A stretch of DNA of 37,268 nt, from contig QWQG01000035.1 of the NCBI GenBank assembly GCA_003670925.1, forward strand, positions 1-37,268, in the 5' to 3' direction. This DNA comes from Planctomycetota bacterium. GTDB lineage: Bacteria > Planctomycetota > Planctomycetia > Planctomycetales > Planctomycetaceae. Of the stretch, positions 16,704-25,268 are shown one piece after another. Position 1 is the first letter of the stretch, and each line of letters begins with the position of its first letter. Both the position numbers and the translations under genes were made by a program. Below the pieces are notes generated by a model. It was not told where the DNA came from and made no database searches. It worked only from the letters and a program-made list of their open reading frames with translations.

Positions 16704-18347
16704 TCATTCGGACTGGACCGTACCCGTCATAATACTGCTTCCGCGTTGCAGGCGGCGTTTAAGGGCGGCTTCGATGAAACCTTTAAACAGCGGATGGGCG
16801 TTGTGGGGTTGTGATTTGAATTCAGGGTGATATTGCACTGCGACGAACCATGGATGTGTTGCGAGTTCCACGATTTCGACAAGGCCCCCATCAGGGCTGG
16901 TTCCGGCAATAGTCATACCGGCGTCGCTGAATTGCTTGCGGTAGTCGGGATTAAATTCATAACGATGTCGATGCCGTTCGCTGATCTCTGTTGCATTGTA
17001 GGCAGTCGCCGTGCGCGTGCCCGGCGTCAAGACACACGGCTGAGCTCCCAGACGCATTGTGCCGCCCTTGTAGCGGATCCCTTTTTGCCCTTCGAGCAGA
17101 CAAATCACCGCATGCGGTGTGTCGCTGGAGAACTCGCTGCTGTTAGCGTCCGCAAGTCCTAGGACGTGTCGCGCAAACTCAATCACGGCACACTGCATTC
17201 CGAGGCAGACGCCAAAAAACGGAATTTCAGCCTCTCTTGCAAACTGAATCGCCTGAATCTTCCCTTCAATTCCCCGCATTCCAAATCCCCCAGGAATCAG
17301 CAGGCCGTCGATGCCCTTCAGCAACAGTTCTGGCTCTTGCCGCTCTAGTTCTTCGGCTTCAATTCGTTTGACATTAATCTGGGTGGAATGAGCAAAGCCT
17401 GCATGGTCGAGTGATTCGTAAATGGATTTGTATGCATCACGGTGTTCGATGTACTTGCCCACAACAGCGATTGTGACTTCGTTGCGTGGATTACGAATGC
17501 GGTGCACAAGTTGCCGATAATCGTCCATCTTCAACGGGCCTGCGTTGAGATGTAACTTCTGGCAAATCAATTCATCCAGACCATGTTCAATAAGGCCAAT
17601 TGGGACCTCGTAGATCGAAAATTCTTTGTCGACCTCTTCGATTACTGCTTTCTTTTCTACATTGCAGAAAAGCGCGATCTTGTCTGTGTGTTCGCGACCA
17701 ATTGGCCGTTCCGTTCGCACAATCAAAATGTCGGGCTGAATGCCGATTCCCCGAAGCTGCTGCACGCTGTGCTGGGTTGGTTTAGTTTTGGCTTCCCGCG
17801 CGGCTTTCAGATAAGGCACCAGCGTCAGGTGAATGAACATCACGTTCTCTTTGCCGATGTCCAGCGGGATCTGGCGAATGGCTTCGAGAAACGGTAGGCC
17901 TTCAATATCACCAACCGTACCACCAATTTCTGTGATGACAACATCCACATCTGGAGTGGCCAAGCTCAGGATACTTGCTTTGATCTCGTCGGTGATATGC
18001 GGCACGACCTGAACTGTGTGGCCAAGGTATTCGCCCCGGCGTTCCTTTTCAATCACCGATAAATAAATCTGCCCGGTCGTATAATTCGAATGCCGATTCA
18101 GTGTTCCGGACGTGAAGCGTTCGTAGTGGCCTAGGTCGAGATCCGTTTCTGAGCCATCGTCCAAGACGTAGACTTCACCATGTTGGTAGGGACTCATTGT
18201 CCCTGGGTCAACGTTGAGGTACGGATCCAATTTCTGCATCCGCACCGTTAGACCACGACGCTCTAGCAGCATCCCGATCGATGCAGACGTCAAGCCTTTT
18301 CCGAGAGAACTAACGACGCCACCTGTGACGAAAATATGCCGACTCAT
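16704..18347 (-). CDS. pyrG: CTP synthase PyrG
   Basis: CTP synthase makes CTP from UTP, ATP and glutamine. The 547-residue product starts [18 protein letters not shown], the invariant N-terminus. That makes ATG 18347 the start, although the frame is open 12 codons further upstream. The synthetase domain has [20 protein letters not shown], and the glutamine amidotransferase domain has GVCLGMQ with the nucleophile near Cys381. The HPEFKSQP site completes the triad. Length is normal. It is first in a minus-strand run of pyrG, prmC, murA, although 219 bp separate it from prmC. Two hairpins in its leader may be regulatory. Confidence 0.97.
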   Translation of the reverse strand: MSRHIFVTGGVVSSLGKGLTSASIGMLLERRGLTVRMQKLDPYLNVDPGTMSPYQHGEVYVLDDGSETDLDLGHYERFTSGTLNRHSNYTTGQIYLSVIEKERRGEYLGHTVQVVPHITDEIKASILSLATPDVDVVITEIGGTVGDIEGLPFLEAIRQIPLDIGKENVMFIHLTLVPYLKAAREAKTKPTQHSVQQLRGIGIQPDILIVRTERPIGREHTDKIALFCNVEKKAVIEEVDKEFSIYEVPIGLIEHGLDELICQKLHLNAGPLKMDDYRQLVHRIRNPRNEVTIAVVGKYIEHRDAYKSIYESLDHAGFAHSTQINVKRIEAEELERQEPELLLKGIDGLLIPGGFGMRGIEGKIQAIQFAREAEIPFFGVCLGMQCAVIEFARHVLGLADANSSEFSSDTPHAVICLLEGQKGIRYKGGTMRLGAQPCVLTPGTRTATAYNATEISERHRHRYEFNPDYRKQFSDAGMTIAGTSPDGGLVEIVELATHPWFVAVQYHPEFKSQPHNAHPLFKGFIEAALKRRLQRGSSIMTGTVQSE

Positions 18348-18850
18348 AATGGACCTGCGTTCCTGTCGGTGGTGAAAGTCCAACGTTCAGAAAGGGGGCT
18401 GCTGACGGCGCTCGGCTCAAATGGGGGCTTTGCTGCCACGGGGCCCCTGAAAGCCCCGTCTCTCAGGAAGTGCTTCATACAGGAGAGACGCACTCGCCTC
18501 AATGGAGCACGTCTGCATTCTCGCCGAACCAGAATAAATGGTCGGTGGTTCCCAGAATTTCTGCACATTGCAAGTTTCGAGGAGTGAGAAATCCCAAAAT
18601 TCGAGATGGCTAGGAGTTGCCCAAGGAACAACAACGTGGGCGAAAGTTCAATTTTAAAGGGCGTTGGTGCTGAAGAATGGTGGGTGGTTTGGCGAAACTA
18701 GGGAAAACGGATTGCGAAGAGATCACATTGACAGCTTGAGGCACACGCAGGCACCCGGGCAACCAACAACAAATCCTTGTGGCTTGAGAAATCAGTTTTT
18801 ATTCCTCCTGATTCAGCACTGCCTTTAAGACACATGAGTGACACAAACGA
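18348..18850. other. Divergent intergenic region between pyrG and the SDR gene
   Basis: About 500 bases with no convincing gene. A 96-codon minus-strand frame (18344-18634) is Arg/Cys/Ser-rich and overlaps the pyrG leader hairpins, so it is rejected. A perfect TTGACA at 18728-18733 is a possible -35 element for the SDR gene, but no good -10 follows at normal spacing. Confidence 0.4.
18424..18489 (-). promoter_or_regulatory. Two adjacent hairpins in the pyrG leader
   Basis: Two perfect inverted repeats lie end to end upstream of pyrG. The first is GGGGCTTT (18424-18431) with AAAGCCCC (18450-18457), enclosing a GGGGCCCC palindrome at 18440-18447. The second is GTCTCTC (18458-18464) with GAGAGAC (18483-18489). 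They fall 77-142 bases before the pyrG ATG, on the transcribed side if transcription starts further upstream. No U-tract follows on the minus strand, so neither is a standard intrinsic terminator. A pyrimidine-responsive leader is a possibility, not a demonstrated one. Confidence 0.4.
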
Positions 18851-19663
18851 ATGACAACCTCGATCTTTGATCTCAGTGGCGAAACTGCCGTTGTTCTCGG
18901 TGGCACCGGAGTTCTCGGCGGCGGCATGGCGGCCGCGTTAGCAGCAGCGGGTGCAAAGATTGCCGTTGTTGGGCGCAACGAAGAACGCGGCATAGCGCGC
19001 GTGAAGCAAATTGAAGCTGCGGGGGGCATCGCCATTTTTCAAGCCGCTGAAGCATTGGATGCTGGGTCATTGACTGAGGCTCGTGATGCGATTATCGCCA
19101 AGCTTGGGCCGATCAGTATTTTGATAGCGGCTGCTGGTGGAAATCGTCCGGATGCCACGTTGCCGCCTGGGAGTGACTTTTGCAAGCTTTCGCGAGACGG
19201 CTGGAATAGTGTGTTTGATTTGAATCTGGTGGGCGGTGCGTTATTACCGGCGCAGGTGTTTGGTGAAACGATGCTTGCGCAAAAAAAAGGCAGCATCATT
19301 AATATTGCTTCAATGGCTGGTATGATTCCGCTCTCACGAGTCGTCGCGTATTCCGCAGCCAAAGCGGCCGTGATCAATTTCACAAAATTTTTAGCTCGTG
19401 AATGGGCCACGCGCGGCGTGCGTGTGAATGCGATCAGTCCCGGATTCTTTCCGGCTGACCAGAACCGCGCGTTGCTGTTCAAGGACGACGGGTCTTACAC
19501 CGAACGTGGTGGCCAGATTATCGGTCATACCCCGATGTCGCGTTTCGGGCACGCGGAGGAACTGGACGGTGCCGTGGTGTGGCTCGCGTCACACCGCGCG
19601 TCGTCGTTCGTAACGGGGCAAAATATCGTGGTCGATGGTGGGTTCTCAGCGACAACCATTTAA
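18851..19663 (+). CDS. SDR-family oxidoreductase (fructuronate/gluconate dehydrogenase-like)
   Basis: A 270-residue short-chain dehydrogenase with an N-terminal Rossmann motif GGTGVLGGG (17-25), a catalytic Ser region NIASMAGM, YSAAK (Tyr167, Lys171) and C-terminal GQNIVVDGGFSATTI. The insertion GGNRPDATLPPGSDFCKLSR before the central NAG-equivalent helix is typical of SDRs that reduce or oxidise sugar acids (D-mannonate/fructuronate-like). That assignment is from memory and is only suggestive. It is cytoplasmic, with NAD(P) as cofactor. It is followed after 91 bp by the large unknown gene on the same strand. Confidence 0.88.
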   Translation: MTTSIFDLSGETAVVLGGTGVLGGGMAAALAAAGAKIAVVGRNEERGIARVKQIEAAGGIAIFQAAEALDAGSLTEARDAIIAKLGPISILIAAAGGNRPDATLPPGSDFCKLSRDGWNSVFDLNLVGGALLPAQVFGETMLAQKKGSIINIASMAGMIPLSRVVAYSAAKAAVINFTKFLAREWATRGVRVNAISPGFFPADQNRALLFKDDGSYTERGGQIIGHTPMSRFGHAEELDGAVVWLASHRASSFVTGQNIVVDGGFSATTI

Positions 19664-19754
19664 AAGAGCGAATTTGGAGTTCCAAATTAAAAGTTGAAAT
19701 TGTAGTCGACGGAACGACTGGGTTTTTATCAAGATTTTTCGTCAGGTTACAGTC

Positions 19755-21761
19755 ATGGCATCCGCTGCATTACTCAAAAAACGTCTCCACTCAATTCCCC
19801 TTGGGCGCAAAACCGATCCTGCTTTACGAGCAGCCGTGACGGCAGATGATCCTACCGCCTTTCAGGCTGCATTTCTGGCGGCGCTCGCCAAGCCGAAGAA
19901 GCGGCTTCGTAAGTACTTAAGGCAGTCGTCCCTGCTGGCAGCATGGTCAGTGGACGCGGTCGATTTGAGTGGTCGCGAGCGAGAACTTGCGGCATCGCTG
20001 GACGACTTATCTTCGCGTTCAGCAAAGCAGTCCCGTCCGCAAAAAAAACACAAAGGCAAGAAGCTTAAATCGCCGAGGACGGCGTTAGGCTATGACGAGG
20101 TGATCGCGAATTGGTTAGTCGAGATTGGCCCCGCGCCAGGGCCGTGGGAAACAATTGCAATCGCCGAAATTTTGCTCCGCGAGGGGCAGACCCTGTCGCC
20201 CGAAAATTTTACGCAGGCGCTCGCCTTGCTCGCCGGTGCAGCACTTCGCGATTCTTCCGGAAGCTTGTTTGATACACCGACCAAAACGGATGAAAACAAC
20301 GCGATCCGGCAGATGATTTACGAGGGAGAATCACCCTGGATCTGCAGCTTGCTGTTAAGTCCTCTCGGCGGTGTGCAGACTTTGGCAAAGTCGGCCACAG
20401 AAGCATTAAGAAAAGTTCTCTTGGAATGTTCCGATGCCGACGGATTGGTGCATGGATCACTGCTCAGTCGGCTCCCTGAATGGCTAGCGCCCGTCACGCG
20501 ATGTACGATCTGGTCTGACGCTTTCCATGTACCGCTGTGGGGCAACGATAGCGCGACACGGCTCACTTTAGTGACGGAGCGTGCGGCATTGCTCCTGCTG
20601 CCCGGATTGCCGCAGCAGGCGGCCGACGCGCCGCACAAGCCCGCACCGTCACTCGCGGATATCTTGGAACTGCTGATTCCCGAGTCCGGTTCCGGGCAGG
20701 AGAAGCGGCTGACCAAGTTGGTGAAGTCCAGTCGCAAGCAAGTCGGTGAGGTAACTCGCCCCCAGAAACTCAAGAAGTCAAAAGCTGACAACGATGCTAG
20801 CGTGGTTGCTCCTGCGACCGATGAATCCACAGCAAGTGAACCCGCCGTGAATGCGAGGAAACAGAAGCAAGAAGCAAACCGCAAGCCCCGTGAAAAATTG
20901 CCGCAGCCGGAAGTTTCATGGCAATCTGACCCCAGCTGCGTTGCTATTCTGCGATCATCAGCGGATCTGGATGCCGATACGCTGACTTTGGAATGGCATG
21001 CGAATACACCACAAGTCATGATCGCCGCTGCCGGTGTTCCGATCTTGGCTGGTAATTGGAATTGGTCCGTGCTGTTAGATGACGAAGTGCTGCCAACGCC
21101 AACCGCATGGAATTGTAGTTGCTGGTTCCTTGATCCGGAGACCGTTTTAGTCGAACTGGAAGCGGAAGGTACCGCAGACGTAAGGCAAGTGCGACAGTTG
21201 CTCCTCGCGCCCTGCGATCGCTTCGTCATGCTGACCGACAGCGTTACCAGTCATGACCCGGAACGCAAAGTGCAGTTGGTCACATCTGTGCCGCTTGTCG
21301 ACGGCGCGGCTTGTACCCCGTGCGATGTCACGCGGGAACTGACACTGTGTGTGGGGCCACGCACAGTGCGCACTTTTCCACTGTGGCTGGAGGACGATCG
21401 AATCCAGCACACGCTGGGCCGTTATCGGGAACACGACAGACATCTGGAACTAACGGGAGTCGGTAAAGGCGGCGTGACGCTGCCACTTGCTCTGGACTGG
21501 CATCCAAAGCGCATCGATCAGCCAGCTGACTGGACTCGATTATCCGTCACCGAATCGCGGCGGGCCGTGGGCGCTCATGAAGCCAGCGGGTTTCGGATCC
21601 GCATCGGCGATCATCAGGTGCTGGTTTATCGCAGTCTAATAGCCCCCACGATATCACGTGCCGTCCTTGGTCTGCATACTTGGGACGAATCTGTTTATGG
21701 CCGAGTCCCGTTGAAAGGCGGACTCCTACAACCGCTGGTTGAAGTTGAGTACCCTGAGTAA
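19755..21761 (+). CDS. Large conserved-looking protein of unknown function
   Basis: A 668-residue protein I cannot assign to a family. It has no signal peptide or membrane helix. Residues about 1-75 are helical and basic (KKRLHSIPLGRK, KPKKRLRKYLRQ). A Lys-rich linker (KKHKGKKLK) follows, then a helical middle (120-320). A second low-complexity linker rich in Lys, Ala, Ser and Glu spans about 325-388. The C-terminal 280 residues look beta-rich, with many W, V and L pairs (AGNWNWSVLLDDEVL, then RIRIGDHQVLVYRSLIAPT). The last part vaguely recalls the beta-sandwich C-terminus of heparinase-II/III-like proteins, but I cannot confirm this. The frame is long, uses codons like its neighbours and starts at a clear ATG. 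Confidence 0.7.
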   Translation: MASAALLKKRLHSIPLGRKTDPALRAAVTADDPTAFQAAFLAALAKPKKRLRKYLRQSSLLAAWSVDAVDLSGRERELAASLDDLSSRSAKQSRPQKKHKGKKLKSPRTALGYDEVIANWLVEIGPAPGPWETIAIAEILLREGQTLSPENFTQALALLAGAALRDSSGSLFDTPTKTDENNAIRQMIYEGESPWICSLLLSPLGGVQTLAKSATEALRKVLLECSDADGLVHGSLLSRLPEWLAPVTRCTIWSDAFHVPLWGNDSATRLTLVTERAALLLLPGLPQQAADAPHKPAPSLADILELLIPESGSGQEKRLTKLVKSSRKQVGEVTRPQKLKKSKADNDASVVAPATDESTASEPAVNARKQKQEANRKPREKLPQPEVSWQSDPSCVAILRSSADLDADTLTLEWHANTPQVMIAAAGVPILAGNWNWSVLLDDEVLPTPTAWNCSCWFLDPETVLVELEAEGTADVRQVRQLLLAPCDRFVMLTDSVTSHDPERKVQLVTSVPLVDGAACTPCDVTRELTLCVGPRTVRTFPLWLEDDRIQHTLGRYREHDRHLELTGVGKGGVTLPLALDWHPKRIDQPADWTRLSVTESRRAVGAHEASGFRIRIGDHQVLVYRSLIAPTISRAVLGLHTWDESVYGRVPLKGGLLQPLVEVEYPE

Positions 21762-21961
21762 TGAGCTTTTCAACTCCCGGGCGAAGGCAGTCAAGGCGCC
21801 TTGATGGATTGCTGATGGACCACATTCTGGCAGAGCGGTCCCCGAAATTATGCAATCGTGCACGGGCAGCCCACGCGGGCCGAAGTTTGCATTGACGTAA
21901 GATCCACATCCCCTGCACAAAATACGCAACTTCAAAAACGGAAGACTAGGTTCAGACAGGA

Positions 21962-21985
21962 GCAGATGTCAGAGACGACATCTGC
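21962..21985. repeat. Perfect 9-bp hairpin
   Basis: GCAGATGTC (21962-21970) and GACATCTGC (21977-21985) pair perfectly with a 6-base loop. No T-run follows on either strand, so it is unlikely to be a simple terminator. It could be an operator or an RNA structure in the leader of the downstream PSCyt gene. Confidence 0.6.
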
Positions 21986-22051
21986 GACTTGTATCTTGCC
22001 AAAGTTCAAGCCGTCGCAAATTATTGAGGAAGCGTCGCGTCGTGGCGACGG

Positions 22052-22088
22052 AATCGATATCATTTGAAGTCGCTTTTGAATATCGATT
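22052..22088 (+). promoter_or_regulatory. 9-bp inverted repeat immediately upstream of the PSCyt gene
   Basis: AATCGATAT (22052-22060) and ATATCGATT (22080-22088) are perfect inverted arms around a 19-base spacer, ending 15 bases before the ATG at 22104. The second arm lies just ahead of the GGAG ribosome binding site. The arrangement suits a dimeric or paired-dimer repressor site, or a structured leader hiding the ribosome binding site. Confidence 0.45.
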
Positions 22089-22103
22089 TCCGGAGTCTGT
22101 CTG

Positions 22104-25100
22104 ATGTGGAATCACAGCACGCTTTTGATTTGTTGCGCGGCTTCATGGCTCGTCATTCTCAGCCCCTGCGCGACCGCGCAGGACGAGATTGAATTCAACC
22201 GTGATGTGCGGCCAATTCTTGCTGCGAATTGTTTTGAATGCCATGGTTTCGATGGCAAAACTCGCAAGGCCGATCTGCGGCTCGATACGGCAGAAGGAGC
22301 TTATACTGAGCACAATGGCGTGATCGCCGTCAGGGCTGGCGACCTAGCTGGCAGCGAACTCTGGAACCGCATTAGCAGTCTGGATATTGAAGTCCTGATG
22401 CCTCCTCCGGAGTCCAAAAAATCGCTGACCGACGCTGAACAAGAGACGTTGCGTCGCTGGATCGAACAGGGCGCTCGGTACCAGAAGCATTGGTCCTTCG
22501 AACCGCCACTGGCATCGGCGATTCCCGACGTCCATCTGCCGGGATGGGTCAGAAATCCTGTCGATGCGTTCATCTTGGCAAAGCTGGAGCAACAGAAACT
22601 TACTCCGCAACGTGAGGCTGATCGAGAAGTACTGATTCGCCGTGTCGCGTTCACGCTTACGGGGCTGCCGCCAAAAATTGCAGAAGTCGATGACTACCTG
22701 AATGATGCCTCCTCCGAGGCGTACGAAAAAATGGTGGATCGATATCTCGCTTCGCCACACTTTGGCGAAGAACAGGCCCGGCAATGGCTAGATGTGGCGC
22801 GATACGCCGACACTCACGGTCTGCATCTGGACAACGAACGCGAGATGTGGGCGTATCGTGACTGGGTTGTCAAAGCTTTCAATCAAAATCTGCCTTTCGA
22901 TGAATTCACAAAGTGGCAACTCGCGGGCGATCTCCTGCCGGAACCGACTCAGGATCAGCTTATCGCCACGGGTTTCAATCGTTGCAACGTCACGACGAGT
23001 GAAGGCGGAGCCATCGCTGACGAATGGCTGTATCGTTATGCGGTCGATCGCACAAGTACAACGATGCAGACATGGATGGGGCTCACAGCTGGCTGTGCCG
23101 TCTGTCACGATCACAAATACGATCCCGTGACGCAGCAAGATTTCTATTCCATGTATTCATTCTTCTATTCCACTTCCGATCCCGCGATGGACGGCAATAT
23201 CAGCACGACAAATCCATTCCTAAAAGTACCCACCGCTGCACAGAAAGTCGCCCTCGATGCCGCTCAGCAACTGGCCGCCACTTCAAAGACTGACCTCGAT
23301 GATTCGCTTGCTGCGATCGAGTATTCCGATCCGGCAAATACTGCTGCCGAAGCATCGCCTGATCTGGTCGAAGTCAGTGATGTCCTCATCGACGATATTT
23401 TCCCACGCGGGACTAATACACGGAATACGTCCCGCAACGAGATGACATGGCGGCTTGATCCAGCATTCGGCGCAAAGTCCGGCCGACGTGTGATTGAACT
23501 GGCATATGGATCGCAGTATGACCTGAACCTTGATTTCACGCTGATTCCTGTCGTTGTCCCGCATGATGGCCGGCTAGAATTTGCCCTGCGGATTGATCCC
23601 TTCAACCCCCCGCAGGCGTTTGCCGTGCAATTTAACGATGGCGAAAATCGCCGCGTCGTTTGGGGCAAAAAATCCATCATCGGCTTCGACAAAGTCGCTG
23701 CCGATCTGGGGCCGATTCCGCGTGCGGGTGAATGGATTCAGGTTTCCATTCCTTTCGCATCAGCTGGATCAAAGGCTGGTGCCCACGTCAAGAGTATGGT
23801 GCTGATTCAGCACGGCGGCAAAGTGTGGATCGACGACATGCGGATCGCAGGAAAGACAGATCGCGTTAGCGATCCATTGTCATCGTTCGACCGGTGGTGG
23901 AAAATGAGCAAAGGGACAAATCCTGGAGGCATCGGTGGCGAACTTCGGACGCTGCTGGTCGCCGGTCAGCACGATTCCGTCTCCGCAGAACAACGCAACC
24001 AACTCCTGCGATTCTGGCAGCAGAACGTGCAACGTATTTCAGAATCGCCAGTCGCCCAGCTGCGTGAAGCTGCGAACATCGCCGATCAAACTGTGGCGAA
24101 TATTAGCGGCACGATTCCAGGCACGTTCGTTTTTAATGATCTGGCGGCACCACGCGATGCGTTTATCATGTTGCGAGGTCAATACGATAAACCCGGCGAA
24201 AAAGTGTTGCCGCGTGTTCCAAAGGAATTTCCTCCGCTCAAAACTGCTGACGGCAACCCATTCCCTGCGGATCAGCGCGCAAATCGCTTAGATCTCGCGC
24301 GTTGGCTCTTGGCTGAAGAAAATCCACTCACCACGCGCGTCACGGTCAATCGCGTCTGGCAGCAACTGTTCGGGACCGGGCTGGTCAAGACGAGTGACGA
24401 CTTTGGGACAAGGGGTAGCCTGCCCAGTCATCCCGCATTGCTTGATTGGCTGGCCGTTCAGTTTCGTGCATCCGGCTGGGACATGAAACAGATGTACCGG
24501 CTTCTGCTGACTTCGGCGACATTCCGTCAGGATTCGGCAACTACGCATGATCTGCAACAGTTGGATCCTGAAAATCGCTTATTGTCCCATGGTCCTCGGC
24601 TGCGACTCGATGGTGAACAACTCCGCGATAATGCATTGGCCGTGAGTGGCCTTTTAAATTCCGCGATGGGTGGTCGCGGTGTGATGCCGTATCAACCGCC
24701 GGACATTTGGGAGCCGGTTGGTTACGAAAACAGCAACACGCGATTTTACATGCAAGATCACGGCGAAGATTTGTATCGCCGAAGTCTGTACTGTTTTATC
24801 AAACGGACGGCACCGCCGCCTTTCATGACGAACTTCGACGGCCCGAATCGCGAGCAGTTCTGTTCCCGTCGCGAACGCAGCAACACGCCGCTGCAGGCAT
24901 TGCAGTTGATGAATGACGTGCAGCATTTCGAAGCAGCGCGAGCGCTCGCGGAACGTGTGCTAGCTGAAGGCGGCGCGGACACAAATTCTCGGCTAGAGTT
25001 TTTATATCGGACCGTTTTGTCACGTAAACCCACGGCAGGCGAGATCGAAATTGTAACATCCGCTTTGCAAACACAGTTAAAGTTATTTGCTGCTGACGTC

Positions 25101-25232
25101 AACGCTGCAACCAAAGCAATTCAGGTCGGTGAATCAGAACCACAGAAAGTTGCCGCTGAACTTGCGACTGCGGCGTGGACGATGATTGCAAATCTGATTT
25201 TGAACTTGGATGAGTCGGTCATGCGAAATTAG
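22104..25232 (+). CDS. Planctomycete cytochrome C / DUF1549 / DUF1553 protein with inserted beta domain
   Basis: A 1042-residue exported protein with a signal peptide (LLICCAASWLVILSPCATAQ, about residues 7-26). The Planctomycete cytochrome domain (PSCyt1) has one haem motif CFECH (C43-H47) and the MPP segment. DUF1549 (PSCyt2) spans about 155-365, with NPVDAFILAKLEQQKLTP, the QWLDVARYADT core and a second CxxCH, CAVCHDHKYDP (C331-H335). DUF1553 (PSD1) spans about 727-975, with NPLTTRVTVNRVWQQLFGTG. Between DUF1549 and DUF1553 lies an insert of roughly 200 residues with a beta-sandwich look (HDGRLEFALRIDPFNPPQAF ... GGKVWIDDM), likely carbohydrate-binding in type. GGAG lies 8 bases before the ATG. 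The role is unproven; such proteins are thought to be exported redox or catabolic components. A DUF1501 gene follows. Confidence 0.92.
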   Translation: MWNHSTLLICCAASWLVILSPCATAQDEIEFNRDVRPILAANCFECHGFDGKTRKADLRLDTAEGAYTEHNGVIAVRAGDLAGSELWNRISSLDIEVLMPPPESKKSLTDAEQETLRRWIEQGARYQKHWSFEPPLASAIPDVHLPGWVRNPVDAFILAKLEQQKLTPQREADREVLIRRVAFTLTGLPPKIAEVDDYLNDASSEAYEKMVDRYLASPHFGEEQARQWLDVARYADTHGLHLDNEREMWAYRDWVVKAFNQNLPFDEFTKWQLAGDLLPEPTQDQLIATGFNRCNVTTSEGGAIADEWLYRYAVDRTSTTMQTWMGLTAGCAVCHDHKYDPVTQQDFYSMYSFFYSTSDPAMDGNISTTNPFLKVPTAAQKVALDAAQQLAATSKTDLDDSLAAIEYSDPANTAAEASPDLVEVSDVLIDDIFPRGTNTRNTSRNEMTWRLDPAFGAKSGRRVIELAYGSQYDLNLDFTLIPVVVPHDGRLEFALRIDPFNPPQAFAVQFNDGENRRVVWGKKSIIGFDKVAADLGPIPRAGEWIQVSIPFASAGSKAGAHVKSMVLIQHGGKVWIDDMRIAGKTDRVSDPLSSFDRWWKMSKGTNPGGIGGELRTLLVAGQHDSVSAEQRNQLLRFWQQNVQRISESPVAQLREAANIADQTVANISGTIPGTFVFNDLAAPRDAFIMLRGQYDKPGEKVLPRVPKEFPPLKTADGNPFPADQRANRLDLARWLLAEENPLTTRVTVNRVWQQLFGTGLVKTSDDFGTRGSLPSHPALLDWLAVQFRASGWDMKQMYRLLLTSATFRQDSATTHDLQQLDPENRLLSHGPRLRLDGEQLRDNALAVSGLLNSAMGGRGVMPYQPPDIWEPVGYENSNTRFYMQDHGEDLYRRSLYCFIKRTAPPPFMTNFDGPNREQFCSRRERSNTPLQALQLMNDVQHFEAARALAERVLAEGGADTNSRLEFLYRTVLSRKPTAGEIEIVTSALQTQLKLFAADVNAATKAIQVGESEPQKVAAELATAAWTMIANLILNLDESVMRN

Positions 25233-25268
25233 GGTGTGGGATTCTGCCTGCACAGATCGAGAATAATC

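Larger units (their letters stand above)
21762..22103. other. Intergenic region upstream of the first PSCyt cassette
   Basis: About 340 bases without a convincing gene. A 33-codon frame from ATG 21966 to 22067 (MSETTSATCILPKFKPSQII) begins inside a hairpin with AGGAG only 3 bases away, and is not called. The region holds two strong inverted repeats, listed separately, and a further 6-bp pair (CGTCGC ... GCGACG) near 22033-22050. Confidence 0.4.

Noticed and set aside
20318-21229. 303-codon minus-strand frame antisense to the 668-aa gene
   Set aside because: Ser/Cys-rich mirror translation without a start site; the plus frame is longer and more protein-like.
21966-22067. 33-codon frame starting MSETTSATC
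   Set aside because: The start codon lies within a hairpin and the ribosome binding site is too close; possible but unsupported.
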